The notes under the pieces: generated by a model
What the model was told of the DNA's origin: nothing
Seen by the model: only the letters and a program-made list of their open reading frames with translations
Databases searched by the model: none
NCBI GenBank assembly: GCA_023091665.1
Contig: JALJCQ010000024.1
Location: forward strand, 186,001-250,000
Direction of reading: 5' to 3'
From: Pythium myriotylum
Taxonomy: Eukaryota > Oomycota > Peronosporomycetes > Pythiales > Pythiaceae
DNA length: 64,000 bases
Program-made: the position numbers and the translations under genes
Shown: positions 55,901-64,000 of the stretch, in pieces
Numbering within the stretch: position 1 is the first letter of the stretch
Layout of the letters: every line of letters starts with the position of its first letter

Positions 55901-56179
55901 GATAATCGTGTACGTGTCCTGGTTGGGCTTGTCAAGGGCGTCCGGGTAGTACCCACGCTGTGAGACGAACGCATACTGAATGGCAAGCCGATCAGTGATC
56001 TTGGCACTCACGACTTTGGGCGAGCATACGATGCGGCTGTTGATCTGATCTTTTGTCAGCGGCGAACGTGTGGATCCTTTGGCCCCAGCAGTGCCGGTTG
56101 CACCGTTGAGTGGCGCCACTTTGGCCTCACTCGAGCCATTGTCGCCGGAGCGTTGAAGAAGTGATGCCCCGCAGCCCAT
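52921..56179 (-). CDS. PP2C phosphatase-cyclic nucleotide-binding-kinase fusion (plant-PKG type)
   Basis: Exons 53519-56179 and 52921-53466 give 1,068 residues. MGCGAS at the start is a myristoylation/palmitoylation signal. PP2C domain (about 68-361): MYFGVFDGHGTTGD, VANVGDSRAV, VIASDGVFEFL. Two cNMP sites follow (about 443-560 and 566-683), with cassettes FGELALMHNAPRSSS and FGERALLNDAPRAAN, both keeping the Glu and Arg. The C-terminal kinase-like domain has VFALRQI where VAIK is expected, YRNISSDNVLV in place of HRDLKPEN, and LHDFRC for DFG, then CGTPEYMSPEM and ADIWALGILIYEM. The architecture matches the plant PP2C-cNMP-kinase proteins such as At2g20050. Catalytic Asp is Asn and the HRD-loop Lys is Ser, so kinase activity is uncertain while PP2C metal ligands look intact. 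Confidence 0.94.
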
Positions 56180-56519
56180 AGTGTCGTTGCGTGAGAGGGT
56201 TTCTTCAACGTCTTTCGCCACGACCCTGGTTGCGCTGCCAGAGAACGGCTCCACTCGCGTGAAGCGCCGTTTCGCAGGCCGTGTCGCTGATGGAGAACTC
56301 ACATTTAGAATGACACCGCAAAGCGTTTCATACCCGGAGACCGTTCAGCTGCTATCTTGGGGCCGAGCTACCCTCATAAGACTACAATTACACGCCGCTG
56401 GTCACCGGAGTCACAAAGGAACATGCAGTCTATTAACGGGGACGTGGTGGGAGCGACGTCATGCTACACGTGGCGCAATCCCTGTCCGCAACGTGTGTCA
56501 CACCATTCAAATGCGGCGA
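56180..56519. other. Intergenic gap without a recognised gene
   Basis: These 340 bp lie between the PP2C-kinase start and the stop of the GT31-like gene; both genes are on the minus strand, so the gap should hold the PP2C-kinase promoter and the GT31 3' end. The frame extends upstream of the PP2C-kinase ATG to about 56302 without an ATG. No repeat or RNA was recognised. Confidence 0.4.
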
Positions 56520-57671
56520 CTAAGGCTTCCGCACGCGGTGCTCGTTGCGCGCGCCACCGTCATCCGCGTTCACGGCCTCGCCCTCTTGCTGCCCACGCGC
56601 GAGCTCGGCTTGCTCCTCCTGACTCAGCAGCACGGTGTCCTCGTGGATAAATCGCTCGGTGGCGCGTTTGGTCATCTTGACCATCGCGTGGGGGCTGTAG
56701 ATTTCCTTGTTGTTGAACCACTTGCAGCTGACGTACTGCACAGAGCATTTGTTATAGTGGATCATCTTGCCGATGGTCTTATCTTCGCCGTAGTCAAGCC
56801 CATCGAGGCGCACGAAGACGGGCTTGTCGAGAATACATTTGAGGAGCTCGTTCCCCACGAAATAGGATCCGCCCGTCGCAAACACGTACGAGTTTGAGTT
56901 GGTCGCATCGCCGATGTTGACGTGCATGTCACCGGCGTAGCAGTTGCCGAGGCTCTTGCACTGCTTCATGCACTGGTAATAATGGGGCCAGTAGACGATC
57001 GCCTCGTCGTCCTGCTTGAAGAAGTGAAAGTGCTGTCCCGTGCGGTGCACGTGGCTCATGATCGTGATGGTCTTGTTGTGGAGGTTCAAATAACTGTCGA
57101 CGCCCGCATGGCGCACGACGGAGAGCGTGTCGTCGAGAGGCGCGGGGATCTCGACGTCGTCGTGCGCGAAGAGGATCGTGTGCGGGCTCGCAATGAAACC
57201 GATAAAGTCCCAGTTGGTCTTTCGGCAGACAAAGATGACGCGCTTGGTGTGGTGGACGAGCGCCTTGGTGAGCTTGGCGGTGAGGGAGGCCTCGCGCGTG
57301 GGCAGGATCTCGGCCGTGAAGCCGAGGCGCACGTGGAAGAAGAAGACGAGCACCTGGAAGTAGTAGCCGAGCACGAAGGCCGCGAAGAGCAGGAAGGCGA
57401 AGGTGCGTCGCGGCCCCCAAGCGCCGAGCCCCGCGCGCCAGACCATGAGGCGCGTGGAGAAGGCCGGGCGCGAGGGGAAGCAGCCGCGGTCGGGGCGCGA
57501 GTGGATCTTGCGCTCCTCGCCGTCGTTGTAGAGCTCGCTCTCGTCGGCGCCGCTCTCGATGGACATGGAGCCGCCGCGCGAGTGGGAGGCCTTTCTCTGG
57601 AACGTGGGCAGCTCGCCCTCGTCTCGCGTCATGTAGCGCACGGCGCGGCCGCCGCCCACGGAGCCCGCCAT
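56520..57671 (-). CDS. Golgi type II membrane glycosyltransferase, GT31-like
   Basis: The gene encodes 383 residues, intronless, with the ATG at 57671 (MAGSVGGGRA). A cytosolic tail of about 90 residues precedes one signal anchor (FAFLLFAAFVLGYYFQVLVF). The lumenal part has RVIFVCRKTNW, FFKQDDEAIVYW (a DxD-like acidic motif), FATGGSYFVGNELLKCIL and DGLDYGEDKTIGKM, the last two matching the GG...S.....L and EDV.xG blocks of beta-1,3-galactosyltransferase (GT31) folds. Several Cys around CMKQCKSLGNCYAG may form disulfides. Donor and acceptor are unknown. Together with the two nucleotide-sugar transporters it suggests Golgi glycan work. Confidence 0.75.
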   Translation of the reverse strand: MAGSVGGGRAVRYMTRDEGELPTFQRKASHSRGGSMSIESGADESELYNDGEERKIHSRPDRGCFPSRPAFSTRLMVWRAGLGAWGPRRTFAFLLFAAFVLGYYFQVLVFFFHVRLGFTAEILPTREASLTAKLTKALVHHTKRVIFVCRKTNWDFIGFIASPHTILFAHDDVEIPAPLDDTLSVVRHAGVDSYLNLHNKTITIMSHVHRTGQHFHFFKQDDEAIVYWPHYYQCMKQCKSLGNCYAGDMHVNIGDATNSNSYVFATGGSYFVGNELLKCILDKPVFVRLDGLDYGEDKTIGKMIHYNKCSVQYVSCKWFNNKEIYSPHAMVKMTKRATERFIHEDTVLLSQEEQAELARGQQEGEAVNADDGGARNEHRVRKP

Positions 57672-57918
57672 CGCTTGCGAGCAGCTCTGGCGTCAGCGCG
57701 AAACAGAGAGGGAAACACGCCGAGGCTCGGGAAGATCTCGTCGCAGTGGCTGAAATTGGCCATTTTGCACCAATTGACGACACGGTAAGACCGCATGCAT
57801 TCTCAGAGGGAGCCAACAACGGAGCGAACGGCGCCGTGAGGCCAGTGAGACAGTGGGGTATGCGTTCAGAGAGGTTGCCCAGGTGGCTGTATCCATCTTA
57901 GACGGAGAAAAGCTGAAG

Positions 57919-60045
57919 ATGGCGCCGCCAAGGGCAACGGCCGAGGCCGCGCTCGCGGGCGTGGAGGAGGACGTGGAGAGGAGGCGCCACGTGAAAGACC
58001 CCTTCAGAGAGCCCTTCGTGGCGCTCGTCGCCGCGCCCTTCGACGCGTTTCTCGCCCGAGCGAGCGGCGAGCCGGAAGTGAACGCGGCCCTCCAGCAAGG
58101 TCAGCGCCAACTTCAATGCGAGCGGGCATTGGACTGCGAGGGGCTGATCGCACTGTGATGCTCCGCACTCTAAGACATCACGGCGCGCTCGCAGCAAGTA
58201 CATCTGCGGCTGGGTTCGTCAGCTCGTGGCGTGTCTCGATCGAGGAGGTTTCGTTTCTTCACCGCTGCTCAACAGAGATTCTTCGACGCCAAGTTCAATC
58301 GCTAATGCTGGAAAGCTCAGCGGTGCGAACTGCAAAAGAGAGGGAGACTCATGCCTCTCTTAGAAGTGTGTTGATTGGAAGGTTCTGGATTCGACGAGCA
58401 CCGCAGCCAAGAAAGAATCGCTGCAAAGTGCGTTGTCTTCGCAATCTGACTACACTCAATAGCTCAGATCGCTGTTTGGTTTTGCGAACAGAAATCACTA
58501 AAGCGCCAGTTGAGAAAGAAGAAACTGGCGATGAAAGCGTCGACGAGATTGAGTCACTACTCGAAAAAGTTGCGCTCTACGAGAGGTAGAACTGCTCGCT
58601 TATCATTACTTGTCGAAAAAGTAACGTTTGGTGCAGCGGTGAGCTCTCTTGTGCGGATCTACAAATGTCGTGGCGCCGTGCCTGCACATGCCAAGAACAC
58701 AAAGTGACAGGCGCGGACGCGAAACTGGAGAGTTTGCGCGCAGAAGTAGAGGAGGCGTATGAGATTGTTCGCGAACGTGAACTCCAGTACTATGGGCCAG
58801 AGTTACCAACCAGTTCAAGCGGCGAAAATTGCCACGTCAATGAGCTTGATAGAGGCATGATTCAGTTCTGTGAGTGTCTCGGAAGCTCGATTCAGTGTGG
58901 AAGCTCTATCCAGTGTGGCACGAACTTATCTTGACTTAGTGGAGGAATGCAAACGATCCATCAAACCGTTCTTTCTCGAGGATTTCGTCATTAATAGGGA
59001 AGAAGCATTTGAGGTTGAAGACGCGAGAGGTAACATAACAGGGAACAGAAGAGGCAAACCAATTAACATATTCTCGGGATTTTTAGAGAACCTCAATAAA
59101 ATCTCGAACCCCGATCCTCCTGTGCAAGCTCAACCACAACTCCTCGCGACAAGCCCAATCTTGGATAACGTGAAAATGGTTGACGGTCTAACTGAACTTC
59201 CAGAATCTCAACCAGATCATTCAAGCGACGCCATGGAGGCTAGGGCAGTAGGCTTCGATGTTAGTGCAACTCGTCTTAGACGTGAAGCGATGCACAAGCA
59301 AGCGATAAAGGTCAAAGCGGAGCTATTCAGGTGCAGCCGATAGTGCACATTCTCTAAACGAAGCCTCACTGTGGGCTGGCTCCAGATCCCGCAGGCTTCC
59401 GATAAGCGCAATATCCTCACGTCGCAGTGAATCGACCAAGAAATCCCAAGTCTCGGTATCTTCCAGCCAACTCGACTCCGTTAATCGAACAGCATTGACA
59501 TCGTCACGAACGAAGCCACTCAACCTACTGAGCGACCCAAGGACATGGCACAACTTTTCTTTGAGCATCGTCGATCCGACGATAAACCTGCTTGACCTTC
59601 GGCAGAGGGTGTCAGTTCAGTGGGATGCGGCAATTGAGGCTCAACCAGGGATCGAAATCGCAGAGCAGAGCCCCTCAGGCCTTGACGACTCTCCATACTC
59701 AGTCTCCTCGCCGGACAGTCGACTGACAAACAGACCCACACCCATGACAGAGACCGAGTCTGTGAGTCGAGTGTCGCGTTGCTGTCAGTTCCTACACATT
59801 CTAACCTTGCGCAGACGCCGTCAAAGCGACATTCGGACGCGCCAGTCGCGCCTCATTCCAAGAAGCAGCGCGTCGATTCCGACCCGAAGCCCACGAAGGC
59901 ACTCTCGCTTCGAGCCTTGATGCAGCGTGTCGAGACCAAACTGCGTCGCATTGCTGAGACGTCGTGCGTCACGTGAGTGGATGCCACCCAGGTCGACTCG
60001 CTGCTCTCATGACTGACGCACAGAACCCACGAGCAGCTATCTTAG
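57919..60045 (+). CDS. Intron-rich coiled-coil protein, model uncertain
   Basis: The ATG at 57919 (MAPPRATAEAALAGVEED) opens a good first exon ending LQQ at about 58100 with a GGTCAGC donor. Later coding-like pieces are DESVDEIESLLEKVALYE (to about 58588), KLESLRAEVEEAYEIVREREL (about 58720-58860), VEALSSVARTYLDLVEECK with FFLEDFVINREEAFEV (58890-59270), and TPSKRHSDAPVAPHSKKQR with ALSLRALMQRVETKLRRIAE (59817-59972, bordered by a clean GTGAGT...GCGCAG intron). I could join the last three in phase but not the middle ones. It could be two genes. Coiled coils and a basic tail suggest a nuclear or cytoskeletal protein; I do not recognise it. Confidence 0.4.
59323..59568 (-). CDS. Possible antisense 3' exon overlapping the coiled-coil gene
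   Basis: On the minus strand an ATG-started frame reads MLKEKLCHVLGSLSRLSGFV, then WLEDTETWDFLVDSLRREDI and LIGSLRDLEPAHSEASF before the stop at 59323. Its amino-acid texture is more natural than the plus-strand reading of the same DNA. If real it would be a convergent gene whose stop lies 21 bp inside the plus-strand frame ending at 59343. Upstream minus-strand exons were not convincingly found. Confidence 0.3.
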   Translation of the reverse strand: MLKEKLCHVLGSLSRLSGFVRDDVNAVRLTESSWLEDTETWDFLVDSLRREDIALIGSLRDLEPAHSEASFRECALSAAPE

Positions 60046-60533
60046 CACGCTGCTGCGATCGACGCTCGCTGCCGCCAGTCCGCAGAGGTGCGTTGGCCCT
60101 GGGATCCGTCAGCGCGGCGTGGCGCTGATTCGCAGCTGCATTTTTAGGGCCTTCGTCGCACTGGTCTTCTCCGCGTCACTGGCCAACGTAGCTCCCGACC
60201 AGGTCTCCTCTCGCTCGGACACGCATGCACCCAAGCTGCGGGTCAAGCTCCAGCCCACGAGTGGAGGCCACGACGTGAAGCTCACCTGTCGCCAGGAATA
60301 GGTTGAAGTGGGAATCCACCACCCCTACCCTCGTCCACTCTTGCTCCTCTTTGATTGGTCGATATCTCTGGCGCGCGTATCATATCGGCACTGCGGTTAG
60401 GTTCGTGTGATATCCATCACAATAACGCGTTAGTTCTCGCTGGAAATAAATCAGAGGCTAGGGGAAGCGGACGCTCAAATCGGGCGGTGAACCCAAGCTC
60501 GCGCATCCGTTTTTTTGTTGTTGTTTTTTCTGG
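60046..60533. other. Intergenic region upstream of the anoctamin
   Basis: This 488-bp stretch contains a short plus-strand hydrophobic frame near 60130-60200 without an ATG that may be chance, an inverted CCAAT element (ATTGGTC) at 60354-60360, and a T-rich tract at 60510-60530 just before the anoctamin ATG. It should hold that gene's promoter. Confidence 0.4.
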
Positions 60534-62828
60534 ATGGCGAGTCGGTTCTCCGGACCAGGCGTCGCGGGCGTCCGGCGTCCGGAGCGCGTGGCGTCCAGAG
60601 CGATTCCTTCCACGGCCATGAGCGAGGCCCCGAGCACGCGCCTGGCGGCGCTCAAGACGGCCGTGTCGCGCCGCGGCTCGTCGCTGAACGCGAGCGTCAA
60701 GGCCCAGGAGGTCCGTCTGCAGCTCGACGGCGAGTTCGAGCGTGCCAACGGCTACTCGTACGACTACGTCTTCGTCTTCAAGGTCCACGACGAGTCGGTC
60801 AAGCTCACGGACGCGCAGAAAGAGTTCTCCATGCGCAACATCCTCCAGCGGCTCGCGCGCGGCGGCATCGAGACCAAGATGTTCTACTCGGTCGAGCGCG
60901 ACCTCGTCTTCTGCAAGCTGCGCGCCTCGCTCGAGCGCCTCGGCAAGGAGGCCGACCGCATCGACTACCGCGTCGAGTTCGACCCGGTCGAGATCCGCAA
61001 GATCGCCGAGCAAGGATACCCGGAGCAGAACATCGCGCCCATCCACATCCAGTCGGACCCGCGCATCTCCACGCGCGACCCGTTCCAGAACCTCTTCGCC
61101 AAGTACGACGTCGAGCCGCGGCTCCAGCCGGCCTACAAGAAGTTCGGCCACAAGAAGGCTCCGTTCCGAGGCGTCGACCGCATCAAGCTGCTGCTCAACG
61201 TCATCAAGGCCCACCTCAGCGACGGCGGCAGCGCGCTCAACATCGAGAAGCTGCTCAAGGACGAGTGCCTCGTCGCCGCCTTCCCGCTCCACAACGCGGA
61301 AGACCTCGCCAACCTGCGAGCCAAGTGGTTCTCGTGGAAGTTCGCGCCCTGGCAGCAGCCGCTGCAAGATATCAAGGACTACTTCGGCGAGAAAGTCGGC
61401 CTTTACTTCGCGTGGCTTGGCCACTACACGACCTGGCTGATCGCGCCCTCGATCGTCGGTATCCTGCTCTTCATCAACGTCGTGATTCAGGACTCGGCGG
61501 ACGCTTCGCTCGTGCCGTACTTCGGTCTCTTCATGGCGCTTTGGTCCACGTTCTACTATGAGTACTGGAAGCGATACAACTCGGTGCTCGCGCTTGAGTG
61601 GGGTATGTCCAACTTCGAGGACGAAGAAGTCGAGCGGCCGGAGTTTGACGGGGAGTGGATTACTTCACCCATCGATGGCTCACGCATGCGTTATTTCAGC
61701 CCTCAGATGCGGTTCCGCCGTATCATGGGCTCGATCCTCTTCATCTTTGTGCTCATCCTCATGGTCATCGCCGTGGTCACCTCCATCTTCCTCTTCCGTT
61801 GGGCTGCCACGAGCCAGAACGGCCCGTGGAAGGATTTCTTCACAGTCAATGGTACATCGCTCGGTGGACCCGCCGCATCGACTCTAAACGCTATCCAGAT
61901 TATGGTGATGAACAACGTTTACACAGGCGTTGCTGTGCGGCTCAACAACTATGAGAATCACCGCACAGATACTGAGTTCGAAGACCACCTCATCGCCAAG
62001 ACCTTCTTGTTCCAGTTTGTCAACTCGTACGCTAGTTTGTTCTATGTGGCTTTCCTCAAGTCGTGGAAACACTTCGAAGGCCCCAGTTCCTGCAAAGGTT
62101 ACCAGAATGGCTGCATGGACGAGCTTTCGATGAGTCTCGGCATCATCTTTGTTCTGCGTCTTACTTCTGGCAATTTCTTCGAGGTCGGTCTGCCGTGGAT
62201 CAAGCAGAAACTGAGCAGCCGTAAAACATCGAATCCGGAGTTGCTCAAGAATGCGGTGCGTCGCGAGGCGTCGGAGATCGAGCTACAGATGAGGCTTGAC
62301 GCCTATGACCAGAAGGGCACATTCGATGACTACAACGAGATGATCATTCAGTTTGGCTACGTCACACTGTTCGTCGTCAGCTTCCCGTTGGCTCCAGCGC
62401 TCGCGCTTCTGAACAACTACTTCGAAATCCGCGTTGATGCCCACAAGCTCGTGAACGCGACTCGCCGCCCAGATCCCCGCGGGGCGCAGGACATTGGTAC
62501 TTGGGGTACGATCATCGAGCTCATGAGTACCTTCTCGGTCGTCACGAACGTCGCCCTGGTGTGCTTCACATCTGTTCGCGTGACTGAGAACTTTACATCG
62601 TACGAACGCATGTGGGTCTTTGTTGGGGTGGAGCACGCTTTGATCATCTGCAAGTACCTTCTTCAGATGCTCGTAGACGACGAACCGGGCGAAGTCGTGC
62701 TCCAGAAGCAACGCACGGAGTTCGTCGTGGACAAAATCGTCAATCTCATCGCAGATGATGATGACGCCGCACTCGCTAAGGGCAACCAGGTGCGTGTCGA
62801 CCTGACGGTGTTTGACGAGGACGTCTAA
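60534..62828 (+). CDS. Anoctamin (TMEM16) family channel/scramblase
   Basis: The intronless frame encodes 764 residues from the ATG at 60534; a second ATG in good context at 60618 (MSEAPSTRL) is an equally likely start. The N-terminal cytosolic domain (about 1-290) has the anoctamin dimerisation fold, ending with IKDYFGEKVGLYFAWLGHYT, the conserved entry to TM1. Eight or more hydrophobic segments follow, including LVPYFGLFMALWSTFYYEYW and FDDYNEMIIQFGYVTLFVVS, the block at the TM6-TM7 region where YxExxIQFGYVTLF is the family signature. VRVTENFTSYERMWVFVGVEHA precedes the last helix. Members are calcium-activated anion channels or lipid scramblases; function cannot be told by eye. N-glycosylation motifs (NGTS) lie in a loop. 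Confidence 0.95.
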   Translation: MASRFSGPGVAGVRRPERVASRAIPSTAMSEAPSTRLAALKTAVSRRGSSLNASVKAQEVRLQLDGEFERANGYSYDYVFVFKVHDESVKLTDAQKEFSMRNILQRLARGGIETKMFYSVERDLVFCKLRASLERLGKEADRIDYRVEFDPVEIRKIAEQGYPEQNIAPIHIQSDPRISTRDPFQNLFAKYDVEPRLQPAYKKFGHKKAPFRGVDRIKLLLNVIKAHLSDGGSALNIEKLLKDECLVAAFPLHNAEDLANLRAKWFSWKFAPWQQPLQDIKDYFGEKVGLYFAWLGHYTTWLIAPSIVGILLFINVVIQDSADASLVPYFGLFMALWSTFYYEYWKRYNSVLALEWGMSNFEDEEVERPEFDGEWITSPIDGSRMRYFSPQMRFRRIMGSILFIFVLILMVIAVVTSIFLFRWAATSQNGPWKDFFTVNGTSLGGPAASTLNAIQIMVMNNVYTGVAVRLNNYENHRTDTEFEDHLIAKTFLFQFVNSYASLFYVAFLKSWKHFEGPSSCKGYQNGCMDELSMSLGIIFVLRLTSGNFFEVGLPWIKQKLSSRKTSNPELLKNAVRREASEIELQMRLDAYDQKGTFDDYNEMIIQFGYVTLFVVSFPLAPALALLNNYFEIRVDAHKLVNATRRPDPRGAQDIGTWGTIIELMSTFSVVTNVALVCFTSVRVTENFTSYERMWVFVGVEHALIICKYLLQMLVDDEPGEVVLQKQRTEFVVDKIVNLIADDDDAALAKGNQVRVDLTVFDEDV

Positions 62829-62952
62829 GATAAGTAGGGAGCGACGCGCGAAACGTGTGGCAATTGACAATTTATTTCCCATTCCATACACATTCCCGTC
62901 CTAGAGCAAAACTTGGCTTTTGTACACTTGTCAAAACTGGGCCTCCTAAAAT

Positions 62953-64000
62953 CTAATACAACCACGCGGAGAGCGATCCAACAACTTCCACCTCACCGTT
63001 CTCTGAGCTGTTGGTCGCTCCCTCCCCATTGAGGTCGTCCGTTCGGTCGTCCATGAGTTGCGTCTTCAGCCGAACCGCGCGTTGCAGTTCGGTTGCCGTC
63101 GCCCTCGACATTAGCACGAGGGGGATCTGGACGTGTACACCGAGTCCGTCGTTGTCATCTGTGACCATAAAGCGCGGCGGATCCGCCTGTAGCTCGTCGA
63201 AGTTTCTCGCCTTCTTCTTGTTGACGACAATGACGCCCCGTCCTCCGGCCTCTTGTACGTGGATGGCCTTGGAAGCGAACGAGCAGCGGCCACGCGCGAC
63301 CATCACGATGCGTCCAGCGATCTCGCGCTGAAGGTCTCTCGAGAACGGCTCGCAGGCGTCTCCGACACGCTTGGAAAACAGCATCAGAGGCGCCTCGACG
63401 TGACCGAAGCGACCGAGCTGCTCGCCAAATGTTGCGGGCGACGCTACAGCCGTCATAACGTGGACGTCGCCAACGCGGACGGAGACACCGATGGGTACGA
63501 ACGTCAGCGCCCCTGACGGCGTTACCGTGTCGGGAACCTGGGTTTGCTGCTGCTCGCGGCGCACCAGTGCGTTGCCATTCTCGCACGCGAATGACTGGTG
63601 AGTCGAGGTCGCCGTCGAGGGCGCTTCTCGTTTGAAGATGGCCGCATCAACGTGGAGCACGTGGCCTTCGGTGCTGAACACGACCTCGGAAGACTTCAGA
63701 GGCCGCGAAAACGCCACTGATGAGTTGACAAACTCATCGGAAACGTTAGCGTGGCCGGTCAACTTGAAAGGAGCTGAGGCGTTTGTGCCATTGCTTCCGG
63801 GAAGCGGCATTGGAGGAACGATGATATCCGGGTCATCACTGAAAAGTAGATACAAGTACTTGACAGTCTCGGACAAAAAATAGCTGTCCATGCGGTCCTC
63901 GACCGCCAGAGTGTGGATATTGCCAACCGCAGCGTAGCCACACTTGACACGTGAGACGCGATCAATATCCTCTAGTAGCTTGCGGCCAATCTTGAGGTAC
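62953..64000 (-). CDS. EDEM-like GH47 alpha-mannosidase with PA domain (3' part, truncated by window)
   Basis: The frame enters from the right edge. CGYAAVGNIHTLAVEDRMDS followed by YFLSETVKYLYLLFSDDP is the C-terminal end of a GH47 catalytic domain of the EDEM subfamily. About 100 residues of linker follow, then a protease-associated (PA) domain (MLFSKRVGDACEPF, IVMVARGRCSFASKA, GGRGVIVVNKKK, IPLVLMSRA). GH47 plus PA matches EDEM3, which trims mannose from misfolded glycoproteins for ERAD. No KDEL-type retention signal is present; the protein ends SLSAWLY. The start and catalytic acids lie outside the window. Confidence 0.88.
   Translation of the reverse strand, partial: YLKIGRKLLEDIDRVSRVKCGYAAVGNIHTLAVEDRMDSYFLSETVKYLYLLFSDDPDIIVPPMPLPGSNGTNASAPFKLTGHANVSDEFVNSSVAFSRPLKSSEVVFSTEGHVLHVDAAIFKREAPSTATSTHQSFACENGNALVRREQQQTQVPDTVTPSGALTFVPIGVSVRVGDVHVMTAVASPATFGEQLGRFGHVEAPLMLFSKRVGDACEPFSRDLQREIAGRIVMVARGRCSFASKAIHVQEAGGRGVIVVNKKKARNFDELQADPPRFMVTDDNDGLGVHVQIPLVLMSRATATELQRAVRLKTQLMDDRTDDLNGEGATNSSENGEVEVVGSLSAWLY

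Noticed and set aside
60119..60301. Hydrophobic plus-strand frame that could be a small secreted protein
   Set aside because: It begins without an ATG and has no supporting splice acceptor that keeps phase; probably chance.
60417..61424. Minus-strand open frame of about 335 codons opposite the anoctamin N-terminus
   Set aside because: Low-complexity Leu/Val/Arg/Glu sequence mirrored from GC-ending codons; the plus-strand anoctamin is conserved.

Overview
The window looks like a gene-dense nuclear segment from an oomycete of the Pythium/Phytophthora type. The reasons are the mix of animal-like, plant-like and stramenopile-specific architectures (a PX-tailed myosin, a PP2C-cyclic nucleotide-kinase fusion, a starch-binding trehalose synthase/phosphatase fusion), axonemal genes that imply a flagellated zoospore stage, very short GT-AG introns (about 45-80 nt), intergenic gaps mostly of 70-500 bp, and GC-rich 5' coding ends. 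The genus cannot be fixed from the sequence alone. No rRNA, tRNA, CRISPR array, intact transposon or virus was seen. All exon models are my own reading of frames and splice consensus.

Layout, left to right. 1-4.4 kb: the 5' tip of a minus-strand gene running off the left edge, a WW-dysferlin-coiled-coil protein, and a ten-exon CASTOR-type ACT protein. 4.9-9.3 kb: a Ser/Lys-rich AF4-like nuclear protein, retromer VPS29 and a nucleotide-sugar transporter. 9.4-11 kb: a frame-broken multi-pass membrane gene with a decayed inverted copy beside it. 11.1-17.9 kb: SLX1 nuclease, PSMD9 proteasome chaperone and FANCD2, an interstrand-crosslink repair neighbourhood. 18-28.8 kb: an orphan PH-domain protein and a giant IQ-motif protein. 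28.9-35.1 kb: CCDC96-type axonemal protein, an atypical two-DNA-binding-domain E2F, a second nucleotide-sugar transporter and the mitochondrial rRNA methyltransferase MRM2. 35.3-43.3 kb: PX-tailed myosin, phosphoglycerate kinase, a two-box HMG protein and the splicing factor PHF5A. 43.4-48.5 kb: an unresolved stretch, then the CBM20-GT20-HAD trehalose protein. 48.7-57.7 kb: GPN2 GTPase, axonemal dynein intermediate chain DNAI3/WDR63, the PP2C-cNMP-kinase fusion and a GT31-like glycosyltransferase. 57.9-64 kb: a hard-to-model coiled-coil gene, an anoctamin and the 3' part of an EDEM-like mannosidase with a PA domain.

Genes are mostly single-copy housekeeping genes rather than a pathogenicity island; no secreted RXLR or Crinkler effector was recognised. 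Functional threads are DNA repair and S phase (SLX1, FANCD2, E2F), motility (CCDC96, DNAI3), Golgi/ER glycan handling (two nucleotide-sugar transporters, GT31, EDEM-like), RNA metabolism (PHF5A, MRM2), nutrient and second-messenger sensing (CASTOR-like, PP2C-cNMP-kinase) and carbon metabolism (PGK, TPS/TPP). Several multidomain proteins have altered catalytic motifs and are the most interesting content.
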